Positions 20,440-32,451 of a DNA stretch of 64,000 nt are shown piece by piece. A program made the translations under genes and the position numbers. Below the pieces are notes generated by a model. It did not search any database and was not told the origin of the DNA. It saw nothing but the letters and a program-made list of their open reading frames with translations. The number at the start of each line of letters is the position of its first letter. Position 1 is the stretch's first letter. This stretch comes from Euglena gracilis (Eukaryota; Euglenida; Euglenophyceae; Euglenales), in NCBI GenBank assembly GCA_039621445.1, contig CP154954.1, positions 22,332,954-22,396,953 on the forward strand, in the 5' to 3' direction.

Positions 20440-21540
20440 CCCTATGGTGAAGTTCACCGTTTGAAAGTTCACTGGGGGGTCCCGGACCCCCTCCCCCCCC
20501 CCTCTGCCTAACCATCGGTGAACTTCACCAGTGAAGTTCACCAAGAGAGCACTTTTTGGCCAAAAATGGCCAAAAATGACATTTTTGGGCAAGTTTTCGG
20601 AAATTTCGATTAAATTCCATGAAGCATCAACCTCAAAATGACCATTTTGAGAGGAAAGGAGAAAAATTTCATGGACTGGACTGACTGGACTGGTCCAGTC
20701 AGTCCAGTGGCTGACTGGACCCCCCCCCCCCCCGCGGGGGGGTCCAGTCAGCCTCCTGGCACCTTTTCTCCTGCCAGCATCTCCCAGCTGGGCTACGGAC
20801 CGGGGGTTGAGTGGGCAGCCGGTAGGACACACCCCCTGGACCCCCCACCCCCAACACTGTTTTTCCAGCCAGCACCTTTTTCCAACCAGCACCTTTTTCC
20901 ACCTAGGGCTGGACCCCTCTCCCGGGGGGGGGGGGTCCAGTTTTTTTTCCCCCCAACTCCCCGACTCCCCGTCAGGTCCGAGTTACTCACCTGCGAAGGG
21001 CAAAACTGGCAGGGGGCGACAGAGGGCCTCTGGGGTGCATTTGGTTTGGCAGACATGAATAAAATCCGAAATAATGCACGTTTTCTTGAGATATTTTCGA
21101 AAAATCGATTTTTTTTTTACCGAATATCTCACCCTGGCGAAATGGTAGGGTCAAACTGGGGGAGTTATCTAATCCTACCCTGCCGACACGCCTGGCCCAT
21201 GTTCCGGCCGGCGCGCTTTTGTGGCCCAAAACGGCCATTTTGGGTTGTTTTCGGGCCGTTTTCGGCCATTTTTGGGTAAAATAAAAATCGAAAAACTGTG
21301 GACCTAAAATAAAACCACGAGGACCCTCTATCGCCTCATATGTGCCGCCAGGGCTATACGCGCCAGGGCTGGGCCAGGCCACCGGGCCTTGGCCGGGCTG
21401 CGCCGGGCCGGGCCGGGCTGGGCTAAGCTGGGTCGCCGCCCTTGGGCCGCGCTGGGCTGCTTCCTCCAATTTGCCAAATTGAGCTGGGCTGGGCTGGGCC
21501 GCCAGGTTGGGCCGAAGGTCAGCCCTATGCCTCAATTGAT
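20440..21540. repeat. Palindromic words, GACTGGACC and GCCGGGCTGGGC repeats
   Basis: GTGAACTTCACC words at 20440-20550, TGGACTGGACTG and CCCCGCGGGGG inverted runs at 20670-20760, CCAGCACCTTTTTCC repeats at 20870-20910, a copy of the CGATTTTT/CTCGA repeat at 21050-21300, and a GCCGGGCTGGGC low-complexity block at 21355-21515. No gene. Confidence 0.5.
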
Positions 21541-21544
21541 ACAC

Positions 21545-23050
21545 AATGATCGTTATGGATTCAACCGGGGGAGGAGGGTGGGGATCAGACCGCCTTTACA
21601 AATTGCCCTCATGCAATCCTGACTCTGACCTGGCCATTTTTCCCGAGCAAAAAAATTTGCCCGAGAAATTCACCTCCCCCCAAATTGTGCATTTGGCCAA
21701 AATGGGGTACCACGTGGCAGATTGCCATCCTCCAAACCACCACTCAATCCAATTCAAAATTTAAGTCACTCCCACCATTTTTGAAGGTATTTGAAATTTT
21801 CAGGTTTTTTTTTACCAGGGAATTTCTGAAGCACCCCCCCCCCAAAATGGCGGGGGACCATCAGGGTAACTGCTTTTTCCTTTTGGAGAACAAGAAGTGG
21901 GGAAAGAGTGGTCCAGACCCCCCCAAACTGGATCATCTGGCTTGTAGGTGAGGCATATGGTTATACGGCAGACCTGCAGCACTGCCCGGCCCACTGACCC
22001 AGCGGGGCCGGCAACATGGCCCGTGGGATTGGCTGGCCGGCCCGACCTGGCCCGGGAGCCGGGTGGCCCAGCAGTCCATGTCTTGAGCCAGTGGCCTGAC
22101 ACGGGTGCACACAGCAGGGAAAAAAAGAGCTCTGCACTGAACTAAACCTGGTCCCCCCCCCTAGATGGGGTGTTCGGACCCCCCCCCCCCTTGGCGTGTT
22201 TCCCCCGCGACCCCCCCCAGGACTCCCGTGACCCACTTTGCACCTAATTTGTCCTTCCAAAAGTACAAAAAATCCACATGAAATCCACATTAATTGGGAA
22301 TTTGCAACCCAATTAGGAACCAAACTTCCTAATTGGACCTATTTTTGGGTGCAAATTCCTCTGCCTCATGCAGCAGTGCCCCAGCCAGCTCTGCTACAGT
22401 GCGCCGTGGACATGGTGGATATTTTCATCACAGCCCCCCCCCCCCCCATGTAGTCGCCAACCCCAGCTTACAGGGAGGTGAGATGGTCCATACTGGGGTG
22501 GGTGGCCTTAGACGATGGCAACCTGTCAATGCAGGCTGGGAGGGCAGTGACAGGTCAAAGTGGCCATTTTGGGCCAAAAATGGCCAAAATGGCCTAAAAT
22601 TGCCCAAATGGCCACCGGGGTCGGGGTTAAAATATTTCAGCCTGGGACTTTGTGCTTTGCCTCCGGGCGATCACCCAGACCACGGCACTGTTTAGGTGGG
22701 GTGTCCCCCCCTTCCTGGACCGGAGGGGGGAGTGCATGTTGATTTCACCAGTTGTTCAGTCGGCCGACTCAACAGTCTTATGTGTGTCGGGGAGGATTTG
22801 GGTTGGTGGACAAATTGACCCTTTTTAGTCTTTTCCGACTTTCAAATACACCACAATGCGTCCAAATGGCATTAGTGTCGGAAATACAGCAAAATGATGT
22901 ATTGTAAATGAGGATCCCCGGACCAAGCACCTTTGATGATGCTGGGCAATGCTGAGTGATGCTAGGCGATGCTGGGTGATGCGGGCATTTTTTTGCACAC
23001 CTTGAAGACTTAAACCCACTTTTAGGAGTAATAAGCAATCATTTTCCCAC
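21545..23050. other. No gene seen
   Basis: C-runs at 22150-22220 and 22435-22450, a short GATGCTGGGC tandem repeat at 22930-22985, and otherwise unstructured sequence. No frame shows the high third-position GC of the exons elsewhere. Confidence 0.35.
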
Positions 23051-23054
23051 AAAT

Positions 23055-23575
23055 TTCATGTTATACCAATTTTGGCAATTTTGACTTAATTTTTGCTAAT
23101 TTGGGTGAATATGAGCAAGTTTATGGCATTTTTGGCCTTTTGTATGCTATTTTGGTTATTTTTGGCATTTTTTTCCCCATTCCCTTTTAGTCATTTTGCG
23201 GATATTTTAGGTAATTTCAAGCCGTTTTAGGTGGTCTATTTTCTTGGACTTTTTATGATCATTTTTTTGGGCTTTTGTGGTCATTTTGGCTATGGAGTGG
23301 ATGCAGATGCCGGACAAGGTGCAACCGATGCAGATACTAAATGTAGTGGATGTAGACACTGATGCAGTTACTGGAGTGGATGCAGAGACTGGACAAGATG
23401 CAGTAAACACAGAGACTGGAGAGGAAATGGGCCCAAGGCAGTAAAAGTGGCGAGAAAACAATGAGAAGCAATCAAAAGCATACCTAGTAGCAGCCGCCAG
23501 CCAAAAATCTGGTGAAATTGGGGAAAAGTAGCCAAAAGTAGCCAAAAGTGGCCAAGAGTGACCAAAAGTCACAAG
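23055..23575. repeat. Fold-back element with GGATGCAG core, copy 1
   Basis: The left arm is TTTTGGCATTTTTGGCC-type sequence (23055-23290), the core a degenerate GTGGATGCAG/TACTGGA minisatellite (23285-23420), and the right arm CAAAAGTGGCCAAAAG repeats (23500-23572), the complement of the left arm. The same three-part order recurs at 57600-58515. Confidence 0.6.
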
Positions 23576-23579
23576 CAGG

Positions 23580-25045
23580 TGAATGACTAAACTTGGATAG
23601 AAGCAGCGGATGGGGACAAATATTGTTTTCTTCTTCTTAACCTTTTTTGCAGGTTCCTCAAATCACTGAGCCACTTGTTCATGGAAGTGGAGGGGTTCTT
23701 CAAAGTCAAACACCTCATTTTTTTGGCCAGCCAAGTGGAATCAGCCGAAGCGTTTTCATTCTTCCAAGAGCATTCTTGCTTTTGGTTCGCGCGTTCCGTG
23801 TGTTTGCAAACATTGTAGAGTGTGAACCTGTGTGTGGCTGTGAATGTTTTTTTTCTTCTTCGAGTAAAGCCTTGCAACATCACATTTTTCTCCATCAGAA
23901 AGTATTTTGCTTTTTGCTTGTGAAAATTATGCAATTCTGTTGAGGGATGGAGCAGAAGGGGGCAATGACATCACAAAGAGAAGAAAATTCAGCAAATAAT
24001 GGAAACAAATTGGAGTTATGATGAAAACAATGACATACAATGTTTGGCATCCTTATTTCTTTGAAAAGTTATTTGACTTGTGCAACTGACCCACACCACC
24101 ATGTTTGTGGTTTTTTTCATCTCACGTTATGGTGGAAATTTATTAACATTTTTCCAGCAATTTTTCTTTTACACATTCTCTGGCAATCAAGCGTACCATG
24201 GCCTCCATCGGAACAACAAGGACACGTTAGGATACGGTGTTTTTACTAGTTGCAGCCTGCATATAAATGGTGCGTGCAACTGCTGGACCGGAAATTCCAG
24301 AATTTCAAAAATGGAGGCACAATGAATTTTTTGTGTGAATTTCTTGTTCTTTCTGGTTTCAGGTATTGTGAAGAGGACTTATTTCAAGCGTCCCTGAAAA
24401 CATATTTACTATATTTTCAGGGGCAAAAACTATTCAGAAGTCCAGCGTTTTTTTTTTTGAAGTTTGGTGACACGGGGAGGGGGGGGGTGGGTCTCTCTCT
24501 CTGGGGGGGGTTTATGCCGAGTGGGTACCGCTGGGATACTCACTCCTTTCTTTTCCTCTATTTTGGCGTGGAGTGCCAAAATAATTTTTTGATCCCAGAA
24601 TTGACCGCCCAAAAGAGGACCTGCAGGTGTGTACGGACCGCCCGAGGTCCCAAAAAAGCCTCTGCGCAAGTCCTCCCAAACAATCCTCCTGAGTCCATCC
24701 CAGAAAGGCCCCGAGGACGGGAAAATGCGCTTGCACATGTGCTGCTGCAGCAGCTTTGGAATTTGCTCCAATTGGAGAAGCAAAAGCAACAACACCGGCA
24801 AATCAAGTCCTCCCAGAAGGCGAGTTTCTTGCACAGCTTCTGGCCAAGGATATATCTCCATTTTGAACGTGTTTCAGGAAAATTGGTAAGATGGGTTAGT
24901 GAGTATACTTTACCCATTGTGATTAGTCTTTCATTTCACGTGCTTGCTTGGTTTGCTGCTTAAATCATTGTCCACATTCGCCTCTTTTGTGCCTGTCTGT
25001 CTGTCTGTCTGTCGGTCGGTCTGTCTGTCTGTCTGTCTGTCTGAC

Positions 25046-25086
<41 letters not shown>

Positions 25087-25955
25087 ATTTGCAGCCAGTT
25101 CGTTGAGGAGAGAACAGAGGTTTTGTGCCACCTCAAAAATCAAATCGGGGTTCATTGGATGTGCTTGTGCCTATATATATATATGTATATATATATGCAT
25201 CCATCCATCCATCCATCCATGCATTGTTTTTGAAACCAAACACAGGTAAGTTTGGGACATTTGTCCTTGGCAAAGGGGTTGAAAGCTCCAATTGTGAAAG
25301 AGGATGTACCTGCTGAATTCGTTGTGTACCTCACTGGGTACCTCATCAGGCATGCCCAAAAGGGAAAATTGCCTTTTGTTTTTTTCACTTTTTTTTGAAA
25401 AGGGAAAGCACACAACTACTGGTCCCACACCTGGGATACAGGCATCGTCGGAGAAAAAGAGACCATTATTCCAATGAACCCTTTCAGAATGCAAGTGCAC
25501 AAGAACAATTGGCGAAGGTGTATTTCTGACCTAAGAGAAATGCAAAGGAAGGCAAAATCATTTTCAAAAGAGCACACTGAAAATAGCTAAGGAGATACAG
25601 TCTTTGCTGTTGGACCGGATGGTGCATACCCTGAAATAGACCTCAGATTTCAGGGCATGCATTCGGCAGGCTAAACACGCTGTTGGACTTCACACCAGGC
25701 GAATGTTTCACTGGCGACTTGTGACCTGATTTCAGCTGAGGAGTTTGAATTATTTCCCAATCCTTGGTGACCGCAAAGGAATGAAGAGAAATGAGCGACG
25801 GACGGGAATGCAACAACGTCTTTGAACCTCCACTAGACTCTTTTAAAGAACCAAGAATAAGATCTCTTGGTTTTATTGTATTGACCTTGCACTGCCATCA
25901 TGTGTGGTGGTCGCCATTGCCTCACAGCCATCTCATTCTGTTTTGTGCATTTGCA
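23580..25955. other. Intron-like sequence with doubtful exons; GTCT and CATC microsatellites
   Basis: A stop-free plus-strand frame at about 24690-24889 ends at a good donor (GGTAAG) but overlaps open frames on both strands, so I do not call it. Bases 24992-25086 are (GTCT)n and 25173-25222 are TATA/CATC repeats. The rest shows no coding signal. Confidence 0.35.
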
Positions 25956-25961
25956 TTTTAG

Positions 25962-28900
25962 GTTTGACAGTGAATGGCGCTCATGGTGGCGCGACCAGAT
26001 CAAACGCACCCCTTCATATTACCGCCCGGCTTACATATTCGACAGCAACACCCGCCAATTGATGGTCCGCGAGAGGTACCGCGAGGTCACACGCGCCTTA
26101 CGTCTCAGGTCTTCCCCCCAATTCTCCATGTTTCGATCTTGGAATTTGCATGGTCTGTTATAAGGCAAGGCCGACCCACCCCGGGGGAACTTCCCCCCAA
26201 AATTTTCTCCATTTGTGGCACTTTCACAGACAGCCCTGTCTGTAAAGGTCTTTCTGACATTTCCCTCTGTTGTACTTCCCTGTCTTTTGAGGAAGGGCAC
26301 CACCGCCTTTTTTTGCCCCCTTTTGCCCCCCTTTCCCCCCCTTTACCCCTTCTTTTTATTTATGGTATTATTATTTTTGTTTTGGGTTAATTACTGTTTT
26401 CAATTGCATGCAGTTTGTCCCTGTTGGAGCCTTTTGCGTTTGACGGCGGCCTCACCTATCTCAGGCTGCAGTGTGTGCAGACGAAGGACCTCTGCCGTCT
26501 CCTCTACACACTGTATGGCCCTCTGCCGGGGAAGTCCCCCAAACATCAGCTGGCCATCCTTTTCTCTTTCGTGGACACCCATGGGCGCACCTTGTGTTGC
26601 TTGCCATTTCCCAGATCTGTTGCGCCCTGAATCCGACTTTTTCGATAATTTGGAAGCGTGTAGATGTTCAATTTGCTTCCGTGACGTGGCAGCTGTGCCA
26701 GGTTGGGTTTTGATTCTGGGGTTGTTTTTTTTTTCCCGCAAGGGGGTACTGAGGACAGCCACAACCGTTGGGCAGGGTTTTTGGTGTATAAACTCTGCCA
26801 GAGGGGAAAGGAAGAACCGCCTGCTCCAAAATAAAAAGCAGCATGTAAAAAGTCTGATAGACAACAGGACCCCACAGTGGATTTTGTCGTGATGTCAAAA
26901 ACCGCCCCCACTCCCCAAATGCGCCGCCCAGGACAGTGTTCAATGTGAGGAGGGTGTTTGGGATGTAGGTGCATATGTCGAAGCGTCAGGCTGACAAAGA
27001 ATGAGTTTTTTTTGTTCGACTTTGTTTGAGAAGATTGCAACTAATTTTTGGTGAAATAATTGACTTTTTTTTGGGAAAGCCCCCATGCACACCTCATCAA
27101 TAGGACCTGACCAGTTGAGGGGGGCCAGAAACCCTACACATCAGGCTGAACATCAGTTGCTCTGTTTTAGTGGGTCTTTGTCTGTTCCCAATTCTCAGAG
27201 GAAGCGCCCCTTAGACCAACCCCCATGCACAGGTTTTCTCCCAGGGAGGGCGGCCCTTGGGCCCCAATTTTTGAGTTGTTATTTCAAACCTTGGTTTTCG
27301 ACCAAAAGTGACTCATACGCCCCCCGGGGTTTCACAAATCAATCAGTTGTGGGTGGAAACCCGACAACCAACAACTCAAAAAATTGATTGAAACCTTCGC
27401 AGCGGGAGGTCCCAAAAACCAGGAATTTGGGTCTTTTTGGTGCCCTACCAAGATCAAACTCTCGGAAAGACACCTTCCAACCCTCCCCGGGAGACTGCAT
27501 CCTCTGAAACTGTCCTCCCTGAAAAACTGCCCTCTACCCTCTGCACCCTCTAACCTGTCCTCATAGGAACCCGTCTCCCATCTCTGTAGGCGCCGATTTG
27601 TCTGGAGGCAGTTTCCCTGGGCGAGACACCCAAAACCCAAAACCCAGCCATCGCTGGTGTATCATCCTGCTGTGCGGAAAGCAAAGTACAGCAGTGAAAC
27701 CGAGCCTGAATTTTCATTCGTCAGGGTTTCTTTTTCAGACGATTTAACTGTATTGACGGAGACCGGTGCTGTGGTGAGTCTTTGCTGCTCGACTGCTTTT
27801 CGACAGCAAATAGGGATTTTCTCCCCCTTGAAAGGAAGGGCAGATCATAGGGTTTGAAGGAATGTCTTGTGTGGCCATCCTGTCATCCATGTAACCCTGT
27901 GGCTCGACCACGACACTTTCAAAAGGATTTACTGAAGATCAACGCTGGCGTGGGTGTGGTTATCCTGTGGCTGTGGTGTGGCTACACTGTAGCTATGGTG
28001 TGGCTGTGATGTGGCTGTGCTGTGGTTGTGGTGTGGCTATGGCCGGGGCCGCCGCCAGCCCGCGGACCTCATCATCGCCGCGCTGCGGCAGGAGCTGGCA
28101 GAGAACGGCCTGCGGCTGAGCCCGACGGAGGTGAAGCTGAAGTACTCTACGTACGAGCGGATGCTGCAGCCGAAGCCCTTGAAGGTATTCCAAACCTGAT
28201 CAATTCAGCTTGGTCTCTTTGAAGAAGACAGAGCAGTAATGCAGCACACTCAAAAAGTGCGGATGGAATATGAATGCAAAAATTAACAGAATAAATGAGA
28301 TTAAATCGATGCGTTTTTTTTTGCGGGAGAGAGCGTGTATGTATGTGTATGTAAGCATCTCGCCAAGAATTCAAGCAGACATAAGCATACAACATCCGAA
28401 CGTTGATGTTGGTTTCTTTTCAGGTTAGAATGGTGCAGCCATCTGGGGATGGGATGAAAATGTCTGTGGTCCATATCTTCAACCTATGATGCTCAGGAAC
28501 GCAGAATGAAACACACACTGTGACATTGTCCTCGCTCTTTACACTGAAATTTTGTGTTGTTTTGTTTTCTTATCATCAAATCTTCATCAAATCTTTGTAT
28601 TGGTTCAGAATTATCTGCTGGAGCGAGCCAATTTGCTTGTCAAAGATTGATGAATCAGGGTATCGGATGAAGAAGGCAATGGTGGAAGTTCAAGGAATGG
28701 ACCAATTTCCAAATTTCCAACCTTTGCGCTCCTTTTCCGGAAGTCGGTCACCACACTCAGGTGGCTACAGAGTCAGTGTCGCTCATCAGTGGCTTCTACA
28801 CCCCACAGCTGCTGCCAGCCGATTTCTGGTAGGAAGATGCCCCCCACCTCGTCCTCCCCCCTGCTGTAGTTTGGAAAAGAAAGAGAATCGTCCCCGATGA

Positions 28901-29199
28901 CATCTCCCTGGCAGCCATCCCTTATATGACGCCGAACTCCGGCGTTGGATCGTGCCTGAGTCGCCGGAGATCACCAAATTCCCCAACGACCGGAACAGCC
29001 ATCCCTCGTTCCGCCGAAATACGGCAGCATGCTGTCATGCATGCAGCTGGCCCACAGTGGGTTGGTGGGAGGGGTGTCTCGATTTTTATCCGAGGCAATT
29101 GGTATTTGCATCGTTGGAAGGAGGGATGGAGGATATTGTGATCTCTTCGTATGAGATCTATGAGACGTACCAGTTCCCCAACTCTGTGGCATTCACCTG
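25962..29199 (+). CDS. Predicted multi-exon gene of unknown function
   Basis: Plus-strand exons with matching acceptors and donors: 25962-26108 (FDSEWRSWWRDQIKRTPSYY, later RPAYIFDSNTRQLM and RYREVTRALRLR), 27648-27773 (PSLVYHPAVRKAKYSSETE, later VRVSFSDDLTVLTETG), 28059-28184 (PADLIIAALRQELAENGLRL, later VKLKYSTYERMLQ), about 28915-29030 (YDAELRRWIVPESPEITKF) and about 29085-29199 (DFYPRQLVFASLEGG, later EIYETYQFPNSVAF). The 27648 and 28059 exons are each 126 bases in phase 0, and 25962 is 147 bases. A frame at 26415-26590 may be another exon. I do not recognise the protein and cannot prove that all exons belong to one gene. Start and end are not seen. Confidence 0.4.
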
Positions 29200-29534
29200 G
29201 TGTGCGTCCATGCGTGCGCTTGTGAAAATGGCGCATGCTGTGTTGTGTTTGTGTGTTGTGTGTTGTGTTTGTGTATTGTGAGCATATGCATTTGCATCCG
29301 TTTGTTTTCGTTTTGGGACGATCTTTATGTGCATTTACACGTATTTTTGAAAAGGCCCAGATTCTTTGTAATGAACAGGGCAGGTGTTGCTGCGATGGAC
29401 GTGGTCGGCGACCTGAGCGGGGCTGAGTGCAATCCATCTCCCCATTTCAACAACAGCTTTAAGGGCGTTTAACTGCTTGAGAATTTCATCGGTGGGTTTG
29501 CTGTTATTTTTCAGTCTCTCACTGTGTATTGGGC

Positions 29535-29770
29535 TCAGGGTTGCACGGGAATCCCCGCAACCCTGTGGGTGGTGGGTGTGGGGTCGACCCCCCCCCATCC
29601 TGGTGGTAGGTAAGGGGGTCTGACCTCCCTAACCAGGCCTTCCCGTATTTCCGGGGGTGCCAAAATTCCTTTGGCGCCAAAGGCGCCGAAGGAATTTTCT
29701 TTGGTGGGTGCCATGGTGGGTGGGGGGGTCCAACCCCCCCCCCCACCAGGCCTTCCTTGCAGCCCTGATC
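29535..29770. repeat. C/G-run block with GGCGCCAAAGGCGCC palindrome
   Basis: Inverted C/G runs around GGGTCGACCC and a palindrome GGCGCC...GGCGCC, with CTTCCCGTATTTCCGGGG. The last word recurs at 44345-44360, pointing to a shared element. Confidence 0.5.
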
Positions 29771-30002
29771 GGGCCTCAGTCCCCTCTCCCGGGTTTAATC
29801 CATGTGCTTTTCCTTGGAAAACGATTCGACGTGTTCTTTTTTCAAAAAAAATTATTGTTCTGTTATTTTTTTCTATTTCACATGAACAGTGCACACATGT
29901 GTGCCTTTATGGGCTGCTTTTTCAAAGTTCTTCCTCTTTGGACATGGTTAGATTCGCAAAGCAATGGAGGGTTCCAGGGCTTCTGCTGACCGCTACCTGT
30001 TG

Positions 30003-30739
<737 letters not shown>

Positions 30740-30759
30740 GAAAAGTTGTTGTGTCGATG

Positions 30760-32445
30760 TGGTCCCCCCCCATCTCATTGGCACCCTGTACGAACCGGCA
30801 CCTATTTGGCGGTTTCCCCAAAAAATCACCAGTAATCACGAGCAATCATGTATGTCCATGAGCAACCACGAACGAGACCTTTGCCCCGTTGGTGAATGCT
30901 TTCCTCCAAACATGGCCTTTTTAGCAAGGATTGCCACCCCGCTGAGGGAATAAGAAAGAGAAAGAGGCGAAAATTTTCTCCACAGTAATCGCAGGGGGGA
31001 GAATGCGACGCAAACTCATAAAACTCAACTCAACTCAAAAAATGCGACGCAAAGAAAAACACGCAAACAAACACACAAAAAAAAACACAAAAAAACGCAA
31101 ATTGCATATAAAATTCTTTAGGATCTTCCCCAGGGATGTGCACTCATTCACTGGAGAAGACTTAGAAAAATTTTCGGCTCTGCTGGGCAATTTTTTCAGT
31201 TTGCATAAAAATAAGCATTTTGTTGACCAAAAATGTGGAAAAAATGACATGAAATTTACAAACCTTTAGGTCTCGGGGGAAAATCGGGGCCAAAACGAGG
31301 AAATTTTAATTGTCAAAAAAGTTAACCACCAGGCTTTTGAAACCAACATCACCTGGACCGATGAGCCGTGGGGAGGGGACTTGAAATGAGTCACAAATAT
31401 AGTTGACTCCACGATGGCAGTCAAAAGGAGTAACCCCCCCCCCCAAATAATAACCCCCCAAATAACCCCCCCCCCCCCCCCGAGGACCGACTTCGGCCGC
31501 TCAAATAATAAACCCCCCTCCAAAGGAAAACAAGAGTCAAAATAAGCTGAAATGTTGCAAGCATCACCAAAACGGATACAATTGGTGCAGAAAATATGCC
31601 AAAAAAGCACCCATTTTTCAAAAGCCCCAAAATGCCAAAAAAGTGACCATTGGAACCTGTGGAGGGGGTTTTGGGTCGATTTTTTGACTTCGAGATTTGC
31701 CCAAATAATAAACCCCTCCAAATAATAAACCCCCCTGGACCCCAAATTCGAGTGCACAAATAATTGGCAGGGGGTTTTATTATTTTGGGGGGTTTAGAAT
31801 GCGGCATAAAACAGTGAATTTTTTTGAGTTTTTTTTTTTGGCTGGTGTTGGATGCCAATTGCTGGTGGTGATCAGTGGCAGAATGGTGAGCCATATCAGC
31901 GGCATTTGGCTTCTGACTTCGGTCTAATGTGGGAAGTTCATCGCCTTGCCATCGCCCCTCGAAGGTTCACGGTGATGTTCCTGGCCTACAGTGGGGGGCT
32001 GTCCAACGCAGTGGCCAGTCCTCTGCCGAAGCACCCCCCTGAACACGGTACCCCGCTTTAAGGGGAGCACTGCACACAACAGCTCTGGGGGGGGGGGGGG
32101 CTGTGCCGGAACCCCCCTGAACACGGTACCCCGCTTTAAGGGGAGCACTGCACACAACAGCTCTGCGGAGGCTTTAAACCAAAGGTATATACCTCCCGCT
32201 TTAAGGGGAGCACTGCACACAACAGCTCTGGGGGGGGGGGGCTGTGCCGGAATCCTGGTGGGAGACATTTTTTTCCAGTCAGCTTTCTTGTGTTTCCCAA
32301 AAAGATTTCTTCAGAGTGTATTGTGGCCCAGCCTGAATGGAAAGTGTGGCCTGGTCTGAGGCCACCAGCGCCCTTGCTGCTGCCACTGGCTGCCAGCAGC
32401 AGCCAGTGCCATCCTGCACTGGCTATTGCCCCCCCCCCCCAAGAC
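30760..32445. repeat. No gene seen; AATAATAAACCCC cluster and a triple repeat
   Basis: Bases 31430-31800 hold seven or so copies of AATAATAAACCCC or its complement beside C-runs, with GGACCGACTTCGGCC between. Bases 32030-32250 contain three tandem copies of a block with CCCGCTTTAAGGGGAGCACT and ACACAACAGCTCTG, two of them followed by G-runs. The rest is intron-like. Confidence 0.55.
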
Positions 32446-32451
32446 TCGGGA

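Noticed and set aside
23055-23575. Plus-strand frame made of Cys/Trp/Gly words as a protein
   Set aside because: It follows the GGATGC minisatellite and has no independent support.
24430-24963. Open frames on both strands ending at a GGTAAG donor
   Set aside because: Overlapping frames on opposite strands, no homology, and average third-position GC; too uncertain to call an exon.
26400-26864. Competing exon-like frames on both strands near 26415-26630
   Set aside because: Neither strand gives a recognisable protein and boundaries are ambiguous; mentioned only as a possible extra exon.
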